In this document: positions 22,681-34,324 of the stretch, in pieces | Numbering within the stretch: position 1 is the stretch's first letter | How the letters are laid out: every line of letters begins with the position of its first letter | NCBI GenBank assembly: GCA_013400115.1 | Contig: VXBP01004064.1 | Span: 186,194 to 250,193 of the forward strand | Length of the DNA: 64,000 bases | Direction: 5' to 3' | Source: Rhinopomastus cyanomelas | Taxonomy: Eukaryota; Chordata; Aves; Bucerotiformes; Rhinopomastidae | The notes under the pieces: generated by a model | Database searches by the model: none | The model's input: only the letters and a program-made list of their open reading frames with translations | What the model was told of the DNA's origin: nothing | Made by a program: the position numbers and the translations under genes

Positions 22681-23142
22681 ATTAAAATTCTCTCTTCATT
22701 TTGCTTTACTTTCTTCTGTGTGACTCTGTTACACTGAAGCTATTACATGGTTCAGTGGTCCCTACAGACATTCTCCCTTTCTCATTCTGATTTGGCTGTA
22801 AATGATTGCCAGCACAGTACAAGAAACTGCAAATTCAATTTTGATCGGTCCTATGAGAGATTTGATTCTTAATGACTTATTCTGGTTGTTTTAAAAATAC
22901 ATCTAAATAGCCATTTAATTTAAGAGTTTCTTTCAGAGTTAACAATAAAAATCTTTAATTTCTTTTACGCAACAGCTTGTCCATTGCTGTGTTATTAGGT
23001 AGAGGCTAATACTTAAGGAAATCTTGCAGTGATTACCCCCTTATGAAAGATTTAGTACTCCACTTAGTATTTTGTTTCATATTTAATAGTATGTTAAGCT
23101 GCCTTTTATCTTTTTTTCTACAACTGGTGATCATAAACCCAC
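22681..23142. other. Unassigned intronic stretch
   Basis: A+T-rich DNA with no called feature, just 5' of the LTR-like element. Confidence 0.4.
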
Positions 23143-24351
23143 TGTGTTGCAGTTTGAGAACTGCCAAAACTTTTAGAAACGCTTTCATGAGGAAGAAAAG
23201 TTGTGTTGTGTTCTGGGTTGTAGAGGTCTCAGGACCCTTCTCGGGAAGCGTCTGTCCTAGGACCTGCGCCTGAAAGGCGGGCTGGGGGGAGCCTATAAAA
23301 ACCGGGGCAGGGTCTTTGTTCGCGCCCTTTTCTGGGGGTTGTGGCCCTGAAGGGAGCGCCCCCCCCGGGAACGGGCGGTGGGGTGGGGACCGCGGCTCCC
23401 GAACCAGCGGCGGCCCCGGCCCCGGACTGACCCCACCGCTGGCGGGCACCTGCCGCCGCGGGGTCTAGAAGCGACCCCGGCAGCAACTAGCCGCGGGTGC
23501 GCAGTTCCCGCCGCATCGCGGCTTCGCCGCCGCTGATGCCGCCGCTGCTAGCCGCCGCACCACGCCCGAACTGGAGAAGCAAGACTGGTGCAGAAATGCC
23601 ATCACGACCCCCCACCACGGACAGCCTTCAGCATCGGTGAGCTGGGCTGCTCCTTTTCCCCCTGGAGCTGAGACAGGGGAGGGAGAGGAGAGGCGAGGAG
23701 GTCTGGAAGACTCTCGGCCACGTGTGGAGTGTGGGGGGGTGCGGCCCTGCTGACGCCATGCGGTCGGTCTCCATGTTGGACCCCGCACGCGGCTGGGGCC
23801 CTGTGACTGGGCCGCCGCCATTTTGGAAAGAGTGATCAGCAGGAGGAGAGGCTGTTTATCATTTCTGCCGCTGAGAAAAGACTGGCAGCGCTTAGGTTTG
23901 GGGGAGAGCTCCTTCGTGCTTATCTGAAGAAAGCAGAAGGACTCAGGAATCCTTAAATCTTGGATTTGAAAGACAGAGACTGGGTCCTTTGAAACGCATG
24001 CAGCTGCACAGAGGGATACAGGTGCGGGCGCTGAGAAAGACCATCCCGGACTGACGTGATCTCTTTCCCAGGTCTCTAAATTGGAAGAAGATCCAAGGCC
24101 CAAACTATAGTGATCTCCCATTATGTTCTTCTCAGGTTGTGTAATGGCATTTATGACACAGTTTCTAGTTTGTGTGCACCTACTTGCAAAACCTTTTCTC
24201 CTATTCTGTATGTAGTTGTAGTGTTAGTAAACCTTTCTGGAGTTTCCCTAAGCCATTGATTGTCTGGTGAATTTTATCCGAGATGCCATTGAGACCTTAC
24301 TGCTTTGCTTTCCTTTCTTTTGTATTGAATTGTGGTCCTGAACCCACCACA
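23143..24351 (+). mobile_element. LTR-like element, GC-rich, with TATA box
   Basis: Runs from TGTGTTGCAG to CCCACCACA (TG...CA ends). It contains a TATA box (gcctataaaaaccgg, 23294-23300), a CpG-dense leader (about 23230-23860) and a 3' part that matches two antisense copies at 26918-27560 and 44291-45120 (shared gtttgtgtgcacctact-type and tgatcagcaggagga segments). No gag, pol or env remnant was recognised, so it looks like a solo LTR or a non-autonomous element. The target-site duplication is unclear. The open frames across it on both strands are not called as genes. Confidence 0.6.
23230..23860 (+). promoter_or_regulatory. CpG-rich leader and TATA box inside the LTR
   Basis: G+C-rich sequence follows the TATA box at 23294; transcription would start near 23320-23330. 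A donor-like cagcatcg/gtgagc occurs at about 23637, so transcripts from here could splice into host introns. The promoter role is inferred from motif layout only. Confidence 0.45.
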
Positions 24352-24454
24352 CACTGTTTTCTTTTAAAGATGTTTTCTTGAGTATTTATTATAATGTAAC
24401 ACACTTATACCTTCCTGCACTTAGTCTTTGCTGTGAATCGGCTCAATTACCCCA

Positions 24455-24603
24455 TTGAGAGAGGTTCTCCTTCCCCACTACTCTGCCCTGGTGAGACCAC
24501 ATCTGGAATAGTGTGTCCAGTTCTGGGCCCCTCAGTTCCAGAACAACACAGAATTGCTTGAGAGAGTCCAACACAGAGCCACACAGATGATGAAAGGAGT
24601 GGA
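24455..24603 (+). mobile_element. CR1 fragment, left arm of an inverted pair
   Basis: Sense internal CR1 (ccctggtgagaccacatctg, cagttctgggcccctcagtt, gagagtccaacacagagcc). It has no tail and is directly followed by its inverted counterpart. Confidence 0.88.
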
Positions 24604-24659
24604 TGAGACCACATATTCCAGATGTGGTCTCACCAGGGCAGAGTAGTGGGGAGGAGAAC
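24464..24659. repeat. Inverted repeat: 46-47-bp arms, 103-bp spacer
   Basis: Arms 24464-24510 and 24614-24659 are almost perfectly complementary (about two differences). Both arms are CR1 sequence. Transcribed, this would form a strong hairpin. Confidence 0.88.
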
Positions 24660-24757
24660 TTGTCCCCCCTTCTAATCCACCCTAGGATGCCATTTGCCTT
24701 CTTGCCCTCAAGGGCCAATTGCTGGCTCCTGGTCATCCTGCTGGTCACCAGCATTGT
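24604..24757 (-). mobile_element. CR1 fragment, right arm of an inverted pair
   Basis: Antisense internal CR1 from gagaccacatattccagatg to tcctgctggtcaccag. It has no tail. Its first 46 bases are the near-perfect complement of 24464-24510. Confidence 0.88.
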
Positions 24758-25504
24758 TATTAAACAAAAGGTGTTTTGTCTCCTTCGACTTGCTCCACTT
24801 CGTTTATCCTGAGGAACAGTATACTCTTGAGACAGTGTGGGATAGCTTTGGCTGGCAGTTTTTCAGGTACAGTTTGATCACGGGTATTCTTACATCTCTT
24901 TCCAATGCTCTGTATCTTTATTTCTACCATTAGTATGAACTTTAAGGTATTGAGGTTCCTTGCTTCATACTTCTGCTTCTTTGACAGAATGTGCTGTGTT
25001 CTCTGCTCTTTGTAGTATCCCAACCACTTCTGCGGCTGCTTTGTGAACCACAGTGTGAAACTAAAGCTGGATAATTTTTCCTTCTGTATTTTATTTGAAT
25101 TGGATTGTTTCCCTGATCTCCTTCATGGAGCAGCTGCACAAACAGTTGTCTCTGTCTGGTGCTGCAGCCAAAGAATTCTGTAACCATAACCTCCTTCACA
25201 GTGCTTTTGAGCTACTTCCAGTGCCTATAATTAAAAGGCAGCTACGATTACAGGTCTGTCATACCCTCAGTTTTCACAGGCTGTCTTGTTAGAGCAGATA
25301 CTAGCATTCATCTCAAGATGTAATTATTAACCATGTCTGAATCCAACAGGTTACCTTCAGTTAGTAGGTTTCTCTTGTCACATCAAGTGTTTTGTGTAAC
25401 TAGTGACAAGCTGTACCTGGTTAAAATGTTGACATAAGTTTTGTGCAGTGCAGTAGAATATCTACCAGCTATCTGTAATGAAATGGATAATCTGTTGTGC
25501 TTCA
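24758..25504. other. Unassigned intronic stretch
   Basis: Two open frames (near 24694-24933 and 25095-25292) have donor-like ends (ttcag/gtacag at 24864; tacag/gtctgt at 25253) but weak or CR1-derived acceptors, so no exon is called. Confidence 0.4.
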
Positions 25505-25832
25505 TTATAGCAGCTTTCCAAAAGCTGAAAGGGGCTGCAAGAAAGCTGGGGTAGAGCTTTTGATATGAGGACATAGTGAGAGGACAAGAGTTGCAGATTT
25601 CAAGAGATGAGATTCAGATTGGACATGAGAAGCAAATATTTTCCTGTGAGGGTGGAAAGATTCTGCAACAGGTTTCGCAAAGCAGTTGTAGCTGCCCCAT
25701 CATCCCTGGCAGTGTTGAAGGCCAGGGTGGCTGTGGCCCTGAGTAATCTGGTAAGGTGAAGGTGTAGGGGAGTTGGAACTAGATGATCTCAAGTGTCCCT
25801 TCCAACCCTGGCCATTCCATGATTCTATGATA
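25505..25832 (+). mobile_element. CR1 fragment, 3' part
   Basis: Sense CR1: agcagctttccaaaagctga, gacatgagaagcaaatattt, agttgtagctgccccatc and the tail cattccatgattctatgat. Confidence 0.92.
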
Positions 25833-26917
25833 CCCTGGAAAGACAAACAGCTCAAGATAACCCAGCCTAAACAATACAGACTTAAACTTTTTATCACAAG
25901 AAGGTGTCTACCAAGGGCTCCTGAGAATTGTACTGACTGTAGAAGCAAGAGATCTGACCTGTGCTTAAAGTTCTTCATTAATGTAGTGTCTCTTAAGCTC
26001 CTAATCATCTAATCTGTTCAAGAAAAGAACTCCACCAGGTTAATGATACTTAAAAACTCAAGAGTTTTCAGTATCAGGACCCTAATGAGTGTTTGCCCGC
26101 TTTCTAGCTCTTGCAGCTAATTGGTGCTTTGGCTGAGTCAGCAAACAAAAGGTAACACAGGTGAATCCGAGCAAATTCTACTCATTACAATGTGAAGCTA
26201 GAGAAGTACTGCTTTCCAGAACAAATATTATCCTCAGAAAATATTCTCATTAAAACAAATTGCCCTTTGTGGAATAATAAAATTAGTGTAAAGAGAAACA
26301 TCTGGCAGAGTCACAAAACCTGCTGGAGCGGAACATTTGGAAAGCATTAATCTAGTGTTGGTTTTGGTCATAAACAGTTTTTTTGGGCTTCTCTGCATTT
26401 TATTCAGATTTAAATAGATCAGTTTGTTGCTTATTTTATCATACTTGTATTTCACTGAAAGTAATTTTATTCTGCACATAACAAACCCTGGAGGATGAAC
26501 GTTCAGATAGGGTTTGTAAAACTTTGTCTACAGTAGCACATTCCATCACTAAGTGTTTTACAAGGCTTCCAACACGTGGAGGGACTGAAGTGCAGGTGTC
26601 CCTGTGTTGAGAAAGAAGTCTGCCTTACAGTAAGCAACAGGAAACTACATCTAGCAGTTATCCATTTGTGAGTTGATGTTTACTGCATAAGTACTGATTT
26701 TTGCAGTCAGTTTTAAAAATGATTCATAGTCCCGACTTACTTCCCTTTAGTTCCTAAGAAAGATCTTAAATATCTATTCCAAGCAAAGATGCTCTGTGAA
26801 ATTTAAAGGCATCGGAACATACGCTAAGTACAGATCTGAAGTGTTTGTACACAGTAATAATAGGGAATGTAAATCATGTACAACAATACTGGTACTGAAC
26901 TGAAGGCAGATTAATTG
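25833..26917. other. Unassigned intronic stretch of 1.1 kb
   Basis: A+T-rich DNA. No CR1, LTR or exon recognised. Confidence 0.4.
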
Positions 26918-27560
26918 GTGTGTTGGGTTCAAGACCACAATTAAAGATCAACGAAAACAAAGCAGTTAGATCTCTGTGAGATCTTGGATAGAATTTGCCA
27001 GACAATGGATAGCTTAAGGAAAATGGAAAAGGATTTATGAGCTCTATAACTGTATACAGAAAAGAAGAAAAGTTTAAGCAAGTTAGTGCACACAAACTAG
27101 AAACTGTGTCACAAACGACATCAAATATTCTGAGAAAAATACAGTGGGAGATCACTATTGTATCAGTCTCCTTTCTTGCCCAAGGTCTAAAGATTCTTGA
27201 GTCCTTCTGCTTCCTTCAGAGCAGACTGTTCAGCTAAGCACAAATAATTTCTCAGATGCCTCTCCCAAGGCAGCTTCTCTCTCCAATACTTATCCCAGTA
27301 TTTTCTCAGCAGCATAAATGACAGTTTGTCTTCCTGCTGATCAGCAGCTCAAAGATAGCAGCTTGCCATGTAGAGAGCACGGGATGGCCAGCATCAGCCA
27401 TGCCACAAACATCGTTGAAAGAGTTCCATTCCCCTCCTGACTCTCTTCTCTCTCTCTTTCCTCTCCTCCCACCTCAGCTACAGGGGAAAGGGGAGCATTT
27501 TTGAGCTCACCATGGGTCACTGAATGCGGCTCATCAACACTAAATGCTTTCTTCTCAGCC
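26918..27560 (-). mobile_element. LTR-like element, second copy, partial
   Basis: Antisense to 23143-24351: starts tgtgttgggttcaagaccac (complement of the 3' end), then gcacacaaactagaaactgt and gattcttgagtccttctgct. Homology fades after the gagctcaccatgggtcactg segment near 27530. It lacks the TATA and GC-rich part. Confidence 0.6.
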
Positions 27561-28967
27561 TGCCATACCAGCTTGGGGCCAGACTATGTCCTGCTTCTCG
27601 GCCTTTCTCCCCCAGGTAGAACAGGGGTCTGGCAGTGGAGGGCAGCTGCTGCCCACCCCCTACCTCCGGGAGGGCAGGGGGGTCGCAGCAGTGGCTGTTA
27701 AGTGTCCCATCTGCCCCCTGCCCCAGAAGTCAGGAGGGGAAGACAGAGCCCCATGTTGATGTGCTGGGGCAAAGCTCTCAGAAGAGAAAAGTGCAGGGCT
27801 GGGTCATCAGCCCTCTTTTGTAGTGTCACCTGGTGCACATGCCTCCCTGGACAGGTCACTGGAAGAATTCTCTTAAAGCAAATGCACATCTTTCTTAATG
27901 AAAGCACAACTTTATACATCTGAAAACTCTGGTAATTTTCAAACCGTAACAACCACACACGGGCTGTCTTCGAAAGAAATAGTAGGAGCAATCTGGAGCA
28001 GCCCCGTTCCAGTGGTCAGTGTGCAAGTGTAAAAGGAGATGCACGTTGTATCACTATTAGGTGAACATTAAACTAACTGCAGGCATCAAAAAGAAACGAG
28101 ACATCATTTCCAACCTGCTGAGTCTGTTGTTCTGTGCTGGGAATGTGTTTTCTTCATTGCTTTCACCAGAAATTTGTTCTGTCTTACAGATTGCATTCAT
28201 ACTGTTGAAGTTTGATGATTGCAAACAAATAATCTCTGGGCAAACAATTCTCTGAGGAGAAGGCAGAATTTGATCTAATCTGTGGCTGAAGTTCAGATAC
28301 AGCTGTTATGTTTCTCAAATAAGGAAGTTACAGGTGAATTCGTAGCTGAGATACCCAAGCTGTAGAGGTGAAATAGCAAAACAACAGTCAGTACAATCGA
28401 GTAGATAACCTTGTCATCATCAGCTCCCTCTGTACAGAATTGAGGGGGGCACTTTTGTTGCATAATTAATCTCCCCACAAATACTTTGGCATCACTCATC
28501 TTCCCATTAACATATAAAATAGGTCAGATTAATCTTGCCTTAAACCTCCCTATAACTTTGTATTGTTGAAGAGAATATGGCACTTAGCTGAGGTGGCAGC
28601 TGAGATGCATCACCACTGCCTATACTGGTGTGGTAGTTGCAACAAGCTGATGTGATCTCTTCTTGCTCTTTTCCTTATGAGGTCTGGGTTTGGCATTGCC
28701 ATTGTTTAGTAAACACCACCGCTTGCATCAGTAGCAGCCATACCATGTGGTCAAAGTTATATATGAACTGAAGAGCATAAAGTGGAAAGTTCTTTGATGG
28801 TCCTTGTACTTTGAATTGCAGAGGTAAAATATGTATGAATAGCTGACATCACAGTGTATGTGATTCCAGGAGTATGATAATAGAAATTGTATTCCCATGG
28901 TGAGTCATTAAAATGTAGAACAAGGCAAAATATTCTCCCCTATTCTAAAGGGTTTTCCATCCACTGG
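27561..28967. other. Unassigned stretch of 1.4 kb
   Basis: The first part (to about 27860) is moderately G+C-rich and may be a further portion of the neighbouring LTR-type element. The rest is A+T-rich. Overlapping frames near 27500-27990 disagree in strand and phase and are not called. Confidence 0.35.
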
Positions 28968-29500
28968 AAATCACTGAATGCCAGGGATTAGTAGGGATCT
29001 CAAAAGATCATCTAATCCAATACCCCTGCCACAGCAGGATCACCTAGATCAAGTGCACAGGAACATATCCAGGCAGGTTTTAAACATCTCCAGAGGAGAC
29101 TCCACAACCCCCACGGGCAGCCCCTCTGTCACCCTCACTGGGAAAATTTTCCTTCTCATATTGATGTGGAACCTTCTCTGTTCCAGCTCACAGTCCCTGT
29201 CCCTTGTCCTATCATTGGATGCTATTGAGCACAGCCTGACTCCATCCTCCTGACCTCTGCCCTTTCCATATTTTTAACATTAATGTGGTCACCCCTCAGT
29301 CTCCTTTTTCCAAGCTCAAGAGAGCCAGCTTCCTCAGCCTTTCCTCACTGGGGAGATGTTCCACTCTTTTCATCATCTTTGTGTCTCTGCACTGGACTCT
29401 CTTCAGCATATCTGTGTCTTTCTGGAACTGAGGGGACCAGAACTGGACACAGTATTCCAGATGCGGTTGCACCAAGGCAACTGGCAACAGGCTAATACTT
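28968..29500 (-). mobile_element. CR1 fragment, about 530 bp
   Basis: Antisense CR1 from gaatgccagggattagtagg through gcaggatcacctagatcaag and ctcaagagagccagcttcct to ttccagatgcggttgcac. Confidence 0.94.
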
Positions 29501-29733
29501 ACCCACCAGAGTTTTCAAGTAATTATAAGTCTAATATCTTAAATATTTCTGTATTTGTATGTAATAGATAATAAATATATATTTTTATATTAAATATTTG
29601 CTGAGAATGCAATACTCTCCCCATTGCCAAGGGCTGACTTTAAGTAAACCTTGTATGGGCTACTGCCTCAGTGTCATTCGAGGCTGCTTAGCTAACATGG
29701 CAGAAGTTGATCGTCACTGGTGGGGCTGTCAAG

Positions 29734-29842
29734 TGCCATGAGTGGAACATATGACATTGAACGTGTGCTTTTCAACTTCCACTCTCTTGTTAATGAAGCT
29801 GTCATGCAGTCTTGGATCAATGGGCCAGGATTATCTGAACAG
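29734..29842 (+). other. Possible exon, low confidence
   Basis: An open frame containing ATG at 29738 (MSGTYDIERVLFNFHSLV...) ends exactly at a strong donor (gaacag/gtaaga, 29842/29843) in phase 0. That is the phase required before the exon at 38977. Against it, the candidate acceptors (tcaag at 29733, atgag at 29742) lack pyrimidine tracts, an in-frame stop lies at 29708, and a 108-codon frame covers the same DNA on the other strand. Could be a real exon, a decayed one, or chance. Confidence 0.25.
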
Positions 29843-30049
29843 GTAAGAAGGTGGTTTTGTGCACCTTCAGGGCAGTCATGACAGTGAGGAAAAGTGTGGT
29901 AACTGTTCATCACTTTTAGGGTGATGAACACATTCGTGTCAGAATTTGGCTTTATTCTACAAGGCACTTCTTCTGCACAGCGAGTTTTCATTTCAGTCAT
30001 GACCTGCTCATTTCTCATATTCTATTTGCAAGGTTAGCATCAAGTGGAC

Positions 30050-30895
30050 ATGATGATACTAAACTGGGTGGATTGCTTGATTCACCTAGTGGCTGTTAAA
30101 CTGTTCAAGAAGATTTGGACAGGCTGGAGAGCTGGGTGAGAGAGATTGAATGAGTTTTAACAAAAACAGATGTAGAATCCCTCACTTGGGAAGGAATAAT
30201 AGGAGGCATAACTACAGGTTGGGTAGTGACCAGCTAGAGAGCAGCCCTGGGGAGAGGGATTTTGAGTTCTTGTGGACAACAAGCTCTCCATGGGACAGCA
30301 CTATGCTCTTGAGGCCCAGAAGGCCAATGGAAGCCTGGGGTGCATTAAGAAGAGTGTGTCCAGCAGATCAAGGGAGGTTCTCTTTCCCCTCTGCCCTAGC
30401 GAGGTCACATCTGGAGTACTGCATCCAGTTCTGGACTCTTCATTTCAAGAGGGACAAGTATGACTGAGAGAGTCCAATGGAGGGCCACATGGACGTTTAA
30501 GGGACTGGAACACTGATCTTATGAGGAAAGTCTGAGAGACCTGTGGCTTTTCAGTCTGGAGAGGAGACAGTTATGAGGGGATTTAATCACTGTCTTTAAA
30601 TCCAGAAGGGCTGAATGTCAAGAAGGAAAAGACAGTCTTTTTTCCCTTGTGCCCTGTGGTAGAACAAGGGGTAATGAGTGTCAGTTGGAGCACAGGAAGT
30701 TTCACCTCAACATGAGGAAGAAGGTGGCAGAGCACTGGAATGGGTTATGGTGTCTCCTTCTCTGGAAACTTTCCAGACCCATCTGAATGTATTCCTGTGT
30801 GACCTGTCCTAGGTTCTGTGGTTCTGCTTGAGCAGGGATGTTGGATTTGGTGACTTCTGGAGGTCCCTTCCAGATCCTAATGATCTGTGTATCAG
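30050..30895 (+). mobile_element. CR1 fragment, about 850 bp
   Basis: Sense CR1 from gatgatactaaactgggtgg (just after the RT active-site region) through ggacaggctggagagctggg, gcctggggtgcattaagaag and tcagttggagcacaggaag to cagatcctaatgatctgtg. Confidence 0.93.
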
Positions 30896-31443
30896 TCCTT
30901 TCTCTCTTTGATATAAAGTTTGGTCAAATAAGACTGTGATGTGTTGATCCCTTGGAACGTGGTGATCTAGTCAGTCAATTCTGATTTACTATGACTTTTA
31001 TGTATTTCATATTTGCCCATCAAGACCTCTATCTGACTTGCAATAAATACAGTCTTTCAGCTTCAAGAGGCAGAGGACATGAATCCTGTTGAAATTGGTT
31101 CATTAATATTTATTTATTTTATCTTCAGAGTGACTCATGGACTGTTTTAGATGTTGATAAGCAACTAATGCATCAGTGATTTTGAACAGATGCAGAAAAG
31201 ATGATTATGAGCCAGCAAGTAACAGCTCCCTTAGGCCTGCAGCAGTCTCTGCAGTTTTAGAAGTGAACTTCAGCACAGGAGGTATTTTTATGAGTTTTAA
31301 AGAAGCAGACAGAGAGAAAGGAGTCTTTAAATGTGTGGAAATATGGTCTATGCATGTGCAAATGTTAGTAGGAAAATCAGCAGAGTATCTTGCTAGCGAT
31401 ACCTGTATTTGTACACCTCTTTATCTCATCATGATTGCTTCAA
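30896..31443. other. Unassigned stretch
   Basis: A 101-codon frame at 31176-31481 runs into the next CR1 and lacks a clear acceptor or domain. Not called. Confidence 0.4.
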
Positions 31444-32340
31444 TGGATCATCAAGTGTTTGGGGTTGGAAAGGATCTTTAAAAGCTATCTAGTCCAGCCT
31501 CACTGCAAAGATCTGTAAAGATCATCTAGTCCAACCTCACTGCAGTAGCAGAGACATCCTTAACGAGATCAGGTTGGCCAGAACCCTGTCCTAGCTGACC
31601 TTGAATGTTTCCAGGGATGGGGGGCGTCCTCCACTTCTGTGCAGGTTTTTGCCACCTTTATTGTAAAAAGTTTCTTCCGTATCTCTAGACTGAACTTACC
31701 CTCTTCTAGTTTAAACCCATTACTCCTTGTTCTGTCACAACAGATCTTGCTGAAAAGATTGTCCCCATCTTTCTTATAGGCCTCCCATTAAGTACTGGAA
31801 GGCCACAATAAGGTCTTCTAGGAACCTTCTCTTCTCCCAGACAGAGATGTGACTGTCCTCATAGGAGAGAGATGTTTCATCCCTCTGATGATTTTTGTGG
31901 CCCTCCTCTGTACCTGCTCCAACTGATCTATGGTTTGTGCTGAAGACTGTAGAGATAGACACAGAACTCCCAGTGAGTTCTTACTAGAGTGGAGTAGAGC
32001 AGCAGAATTACCTCCCCCCAACTTGCTAATCACACTTCTTTTGATGCAGCCCAGGATCTGAATGGCTTTCTTAGCTACAAGCACACATCATTGGCTCTTG
32101 TTCAGTTTTTTATCCACTAACACTCCCAAATCCTTCTCCACAGAACTACTCTTAATTCCTTCTACTCCTAGCCTGAACTGACACCAGTTGTTCTGACCCA
32201 GATGCAGGACCTTGCATTTGGCCTTGTTGAACCCCACGAGGTCCACTTCTCCAGCCTGTCTGTGTCCCTCTGGATGGCGTCATGCCCCTCACTTATTTCA
32301 GCTGCACCTCTCAACTTGTTGTCGTCTTCCCCAAGTTGTG
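31444..32340 (-). mobile_element. CR1 fragment, about 0.9 kb, distinct subfamily
   Basis: Antisense CR1 whose tail region is tttggggttggaaaggatct. It continues through gtttcttccgtatctctag, ttgatgcagcccaggatct and ccttgttgaaccccacgagg to the RT end near caacttgttgtcgtcttccc. An internal 35-bp near-duplication lies at about 31470-31540. Confidence 0.92.
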
Positions 32341-32496
32341 ACTGTTTTGCCCATGACAGTAATTGCTGAGTGATGTCCTGTTTTTTCTCTTGACCCAAGA
32401 GCTTTTCCATCTCTTCTCTCACTGTCCAGCTGAGGAGGTGGAAGTGACGGAGAGGATGAGTATATGTCACGCATCCAGCCAAGGTCAGCTCACAGG
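32341..32496. other. Unassigned short stretch
   Basis: Between two CR1 fragments; may be a diverged continuation of the upstream copy. Confidence 0.3.
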
Positions 32497-32592
32497 ACAC
32501 AGAACACACAGAACATTAGGGATTAGAAGGGACCTTGAAAAATCATCCAGTCCAATCCCCCTGGCAGAGCAGGATCACCTAGCTCACCACAC
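32497..32592 (-). mobile_element. CR1 3' tail fragment
   Basis: Antisense tail: agaacattagggattagaag, ccagtccaatccccctggca and gcaggatcacctagctcacc. Confidence 0.88.
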
Positions 32593-33299
32593 TTAACCAC
32601 ACAGAAGCAGCTTTGGCAAGTGGTGTAGAGTAGTACAGGTTTGCACCACACATTCAGTATGAACTGACAGGTAAATAACGTGGGAACGCGCAGCGGCATG
32701 CGTTGTGCTTTGCTATTGAATGTGTTCAGCGCAAATCTGCTTCACGGTTGAGATTGCTTCAATCTTTTGTTAAATCTTCCAGTTTGCTGCCCTTCGTTTT
32801 TTAAGATTGAGATCAGTTGTGTCAGGAAAGAAAAGGAGTTTTACCTCCTTGTTTTGGACTAAATGCTCAGACCTAAATTGTGCATCTTCCTCTGTCCCTT
32901 GACTGTAGGGGACTCAAGGGTCTGTGGAGCAAGCAGTTTTGGTCAATCGTGTTGTGGTTTTTTGCATTTAGCCTTAGCACCACAGTGAGGTGGTCTGCAT
33001 GTGGTATCTGGGAAGATAAACTACAGGTACAGAGGCTGAAAATGCTGCACTCTGCTTCTTGGTGTATGCAGAAAGAGAGTGTAGGCTTCTCATACCCTCC
33101 ACAAAGGCAAGCAGAGGGCACGAATAAGTGTAAAGCATACTTTTTGTAGGGGGGTGTGTGTGTGTGTGTCTTTTGTTCTCTGTTCTTACTTTTTCTTCTG
33201 CTTCACAAAGAGACCTACTCAGCTGAACAACTTCTGGTGTCTCAGTTGGCTCTAAAGTCTTAAGGCTGCTGCTGGTCTCTTTTCTCAAATGACTAATGA
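32593..33299. other. Unassigned stretch with a short microsatellite
   Basis: No gene called. A (GT)n run occurs at 33153-33169. Confidence 0.4.
33153..33169. repeat. (GT)8 microsatellite
   Basis: Short perfect GT dinucleotide run following tttttgtagggg. Confidence 0.9.
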
Positions 33300-33558
33300 C
33301 AGCTTGAGAGGAAGTGGCCCCAAGTTGCATCAGGGGAGGTTTAGACTGGATCTTAGAAGAAGTTCTTTCCTGAGAGAGTGGTTGGGCACTGGCACAGGCT
33401 GCCCAGGAAGGTGGTGGAGTCGCTGTCCCTGGAGGTGTTTAAAAACTGAGTAGCTAGAGCACTTGAGGCCATGTTCTATGGGCTAGGGAGCAGTTGGGAT
33501 GAAGGTTGGACTTGATGATCTTGGAAGTCCTTTCCAACCATGATGATTCTATGATTAA
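33300..33558 (+). mobile_element. CR1 fragment, 3' end
   Basis: Sense CR1: ccaagttgcatcaggggagg, gagagtggttgggcactggc, ccctggaggtgtttaaaaac and the tail tgatgattctatgattaag. Confidence 0.94.
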
Positions 33559-33757
33559 GTCACTACCAACACTTGACACTGGAATAGCAAAGCTTTGCAA
33601 GAGATTTTGAAGCAAATGAGTTTTTCAAACTGTTACAGTCCCTGAAATGATATGAACATGCATAGATAAGTAAAAATGAGATCTTCAAAGACTAGTGGTT
33701 TGTCAAGGTTCAAATAAGAGGATAGAGACATGGAGACACTTAATGTACAGATAAAGG

Positions 33758-33992
33758 ATCATAGAATGGCTGGGATTGAAAGGTACCTTAAAGATCATCT
33801 AGTTCCAACACCCTCTGGCAGTCAGGGACACCTTCCCTAGATCAGGTTACTCAGGGTCCCAGACAACCTGGCCTTCAACCCTGCCAGCGATTGGGGCAGC
33901 CACAACTGCCTTGGGCAACCTGGTCCACCATCTCACCACCCTCACAGCAAAGAGTTTTCTCCTCATGTCCAACCTCAGTCTCCCCTCTTCAT
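33758..33992 (-). mobile_element. CR1 fragment, 3' end
   Basis: Antisense CR1: ggatcatagaatggctggga, ctagttccaacaccctctgg, accctcacagcaaagagttt and ccaacctcagtctcccctc. Confidence 0.93.
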
Positions 33993-34320
33993 TTTGTGAT
34001 GGTTGCTGTAAGTGTGCTTTATTTTATTGACTTGCATGCTTCCGTGGTAGATCTTCCTTACGAAACTACTCTCCGCTTAACAGTTTTGCAACATAACTTG
34101 CTGTCTTCCTCAAAATGTAAACACATTGTGCAGATATGCTAATGCAGGCAGCTTGTTTTGCTTCCACAAGGGAGCGATGGGTGATGGAGAACCTCCTCTG
34201 ACCACCTCAGCTACACACCTCCATCTCTTGTCTCCTCCTGTCTATGTTCCCTGCATTGTTTGAGGGGTTGGATAGACATGGGTTGCCATGTTGGGTCATG
34301 ATCAGAGGAGGTTCCTTTTG
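33993..34320. other. Unassigned stretch
   Basis: No gene or repeat recognised between two CR1s. Confidence 0.35.
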
Positions 34321-34324
34321 GAGT

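Noticed and set aside
23465..24121. 218-codon minus-strand frame, the longest in the window
   Set aside because: It lies wholly inside the GC-rich LTR-like element on its antisense strand. CpG-rich DNA has few stops, and no domain is visible.
24694..24933. 79-codon frame with a donor-like ttcag/gtacag at 24864 and a phase compatible with exon 3
   Set aside because: The only phase-matching acceptor (gtcaccag, 24757) is the end of a CR1 fragment with a poor pyrimidine tract, and the peptide resembles no known domain. A phase match by chance is one in three.
25095..25292. 65-codon frame that looks somewhat protein-like (MEQLHKQLSLSGAAAKEFC)
   Set aside because: No good acceptor, a weak donor (gtctgt), and its frame does not connect with neighbouring candidates.
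31176..31481. 101-codon frame on + strand
   Set aside because: Runs into CR1 at its end, lacks a clear acceptor and shows no domain.
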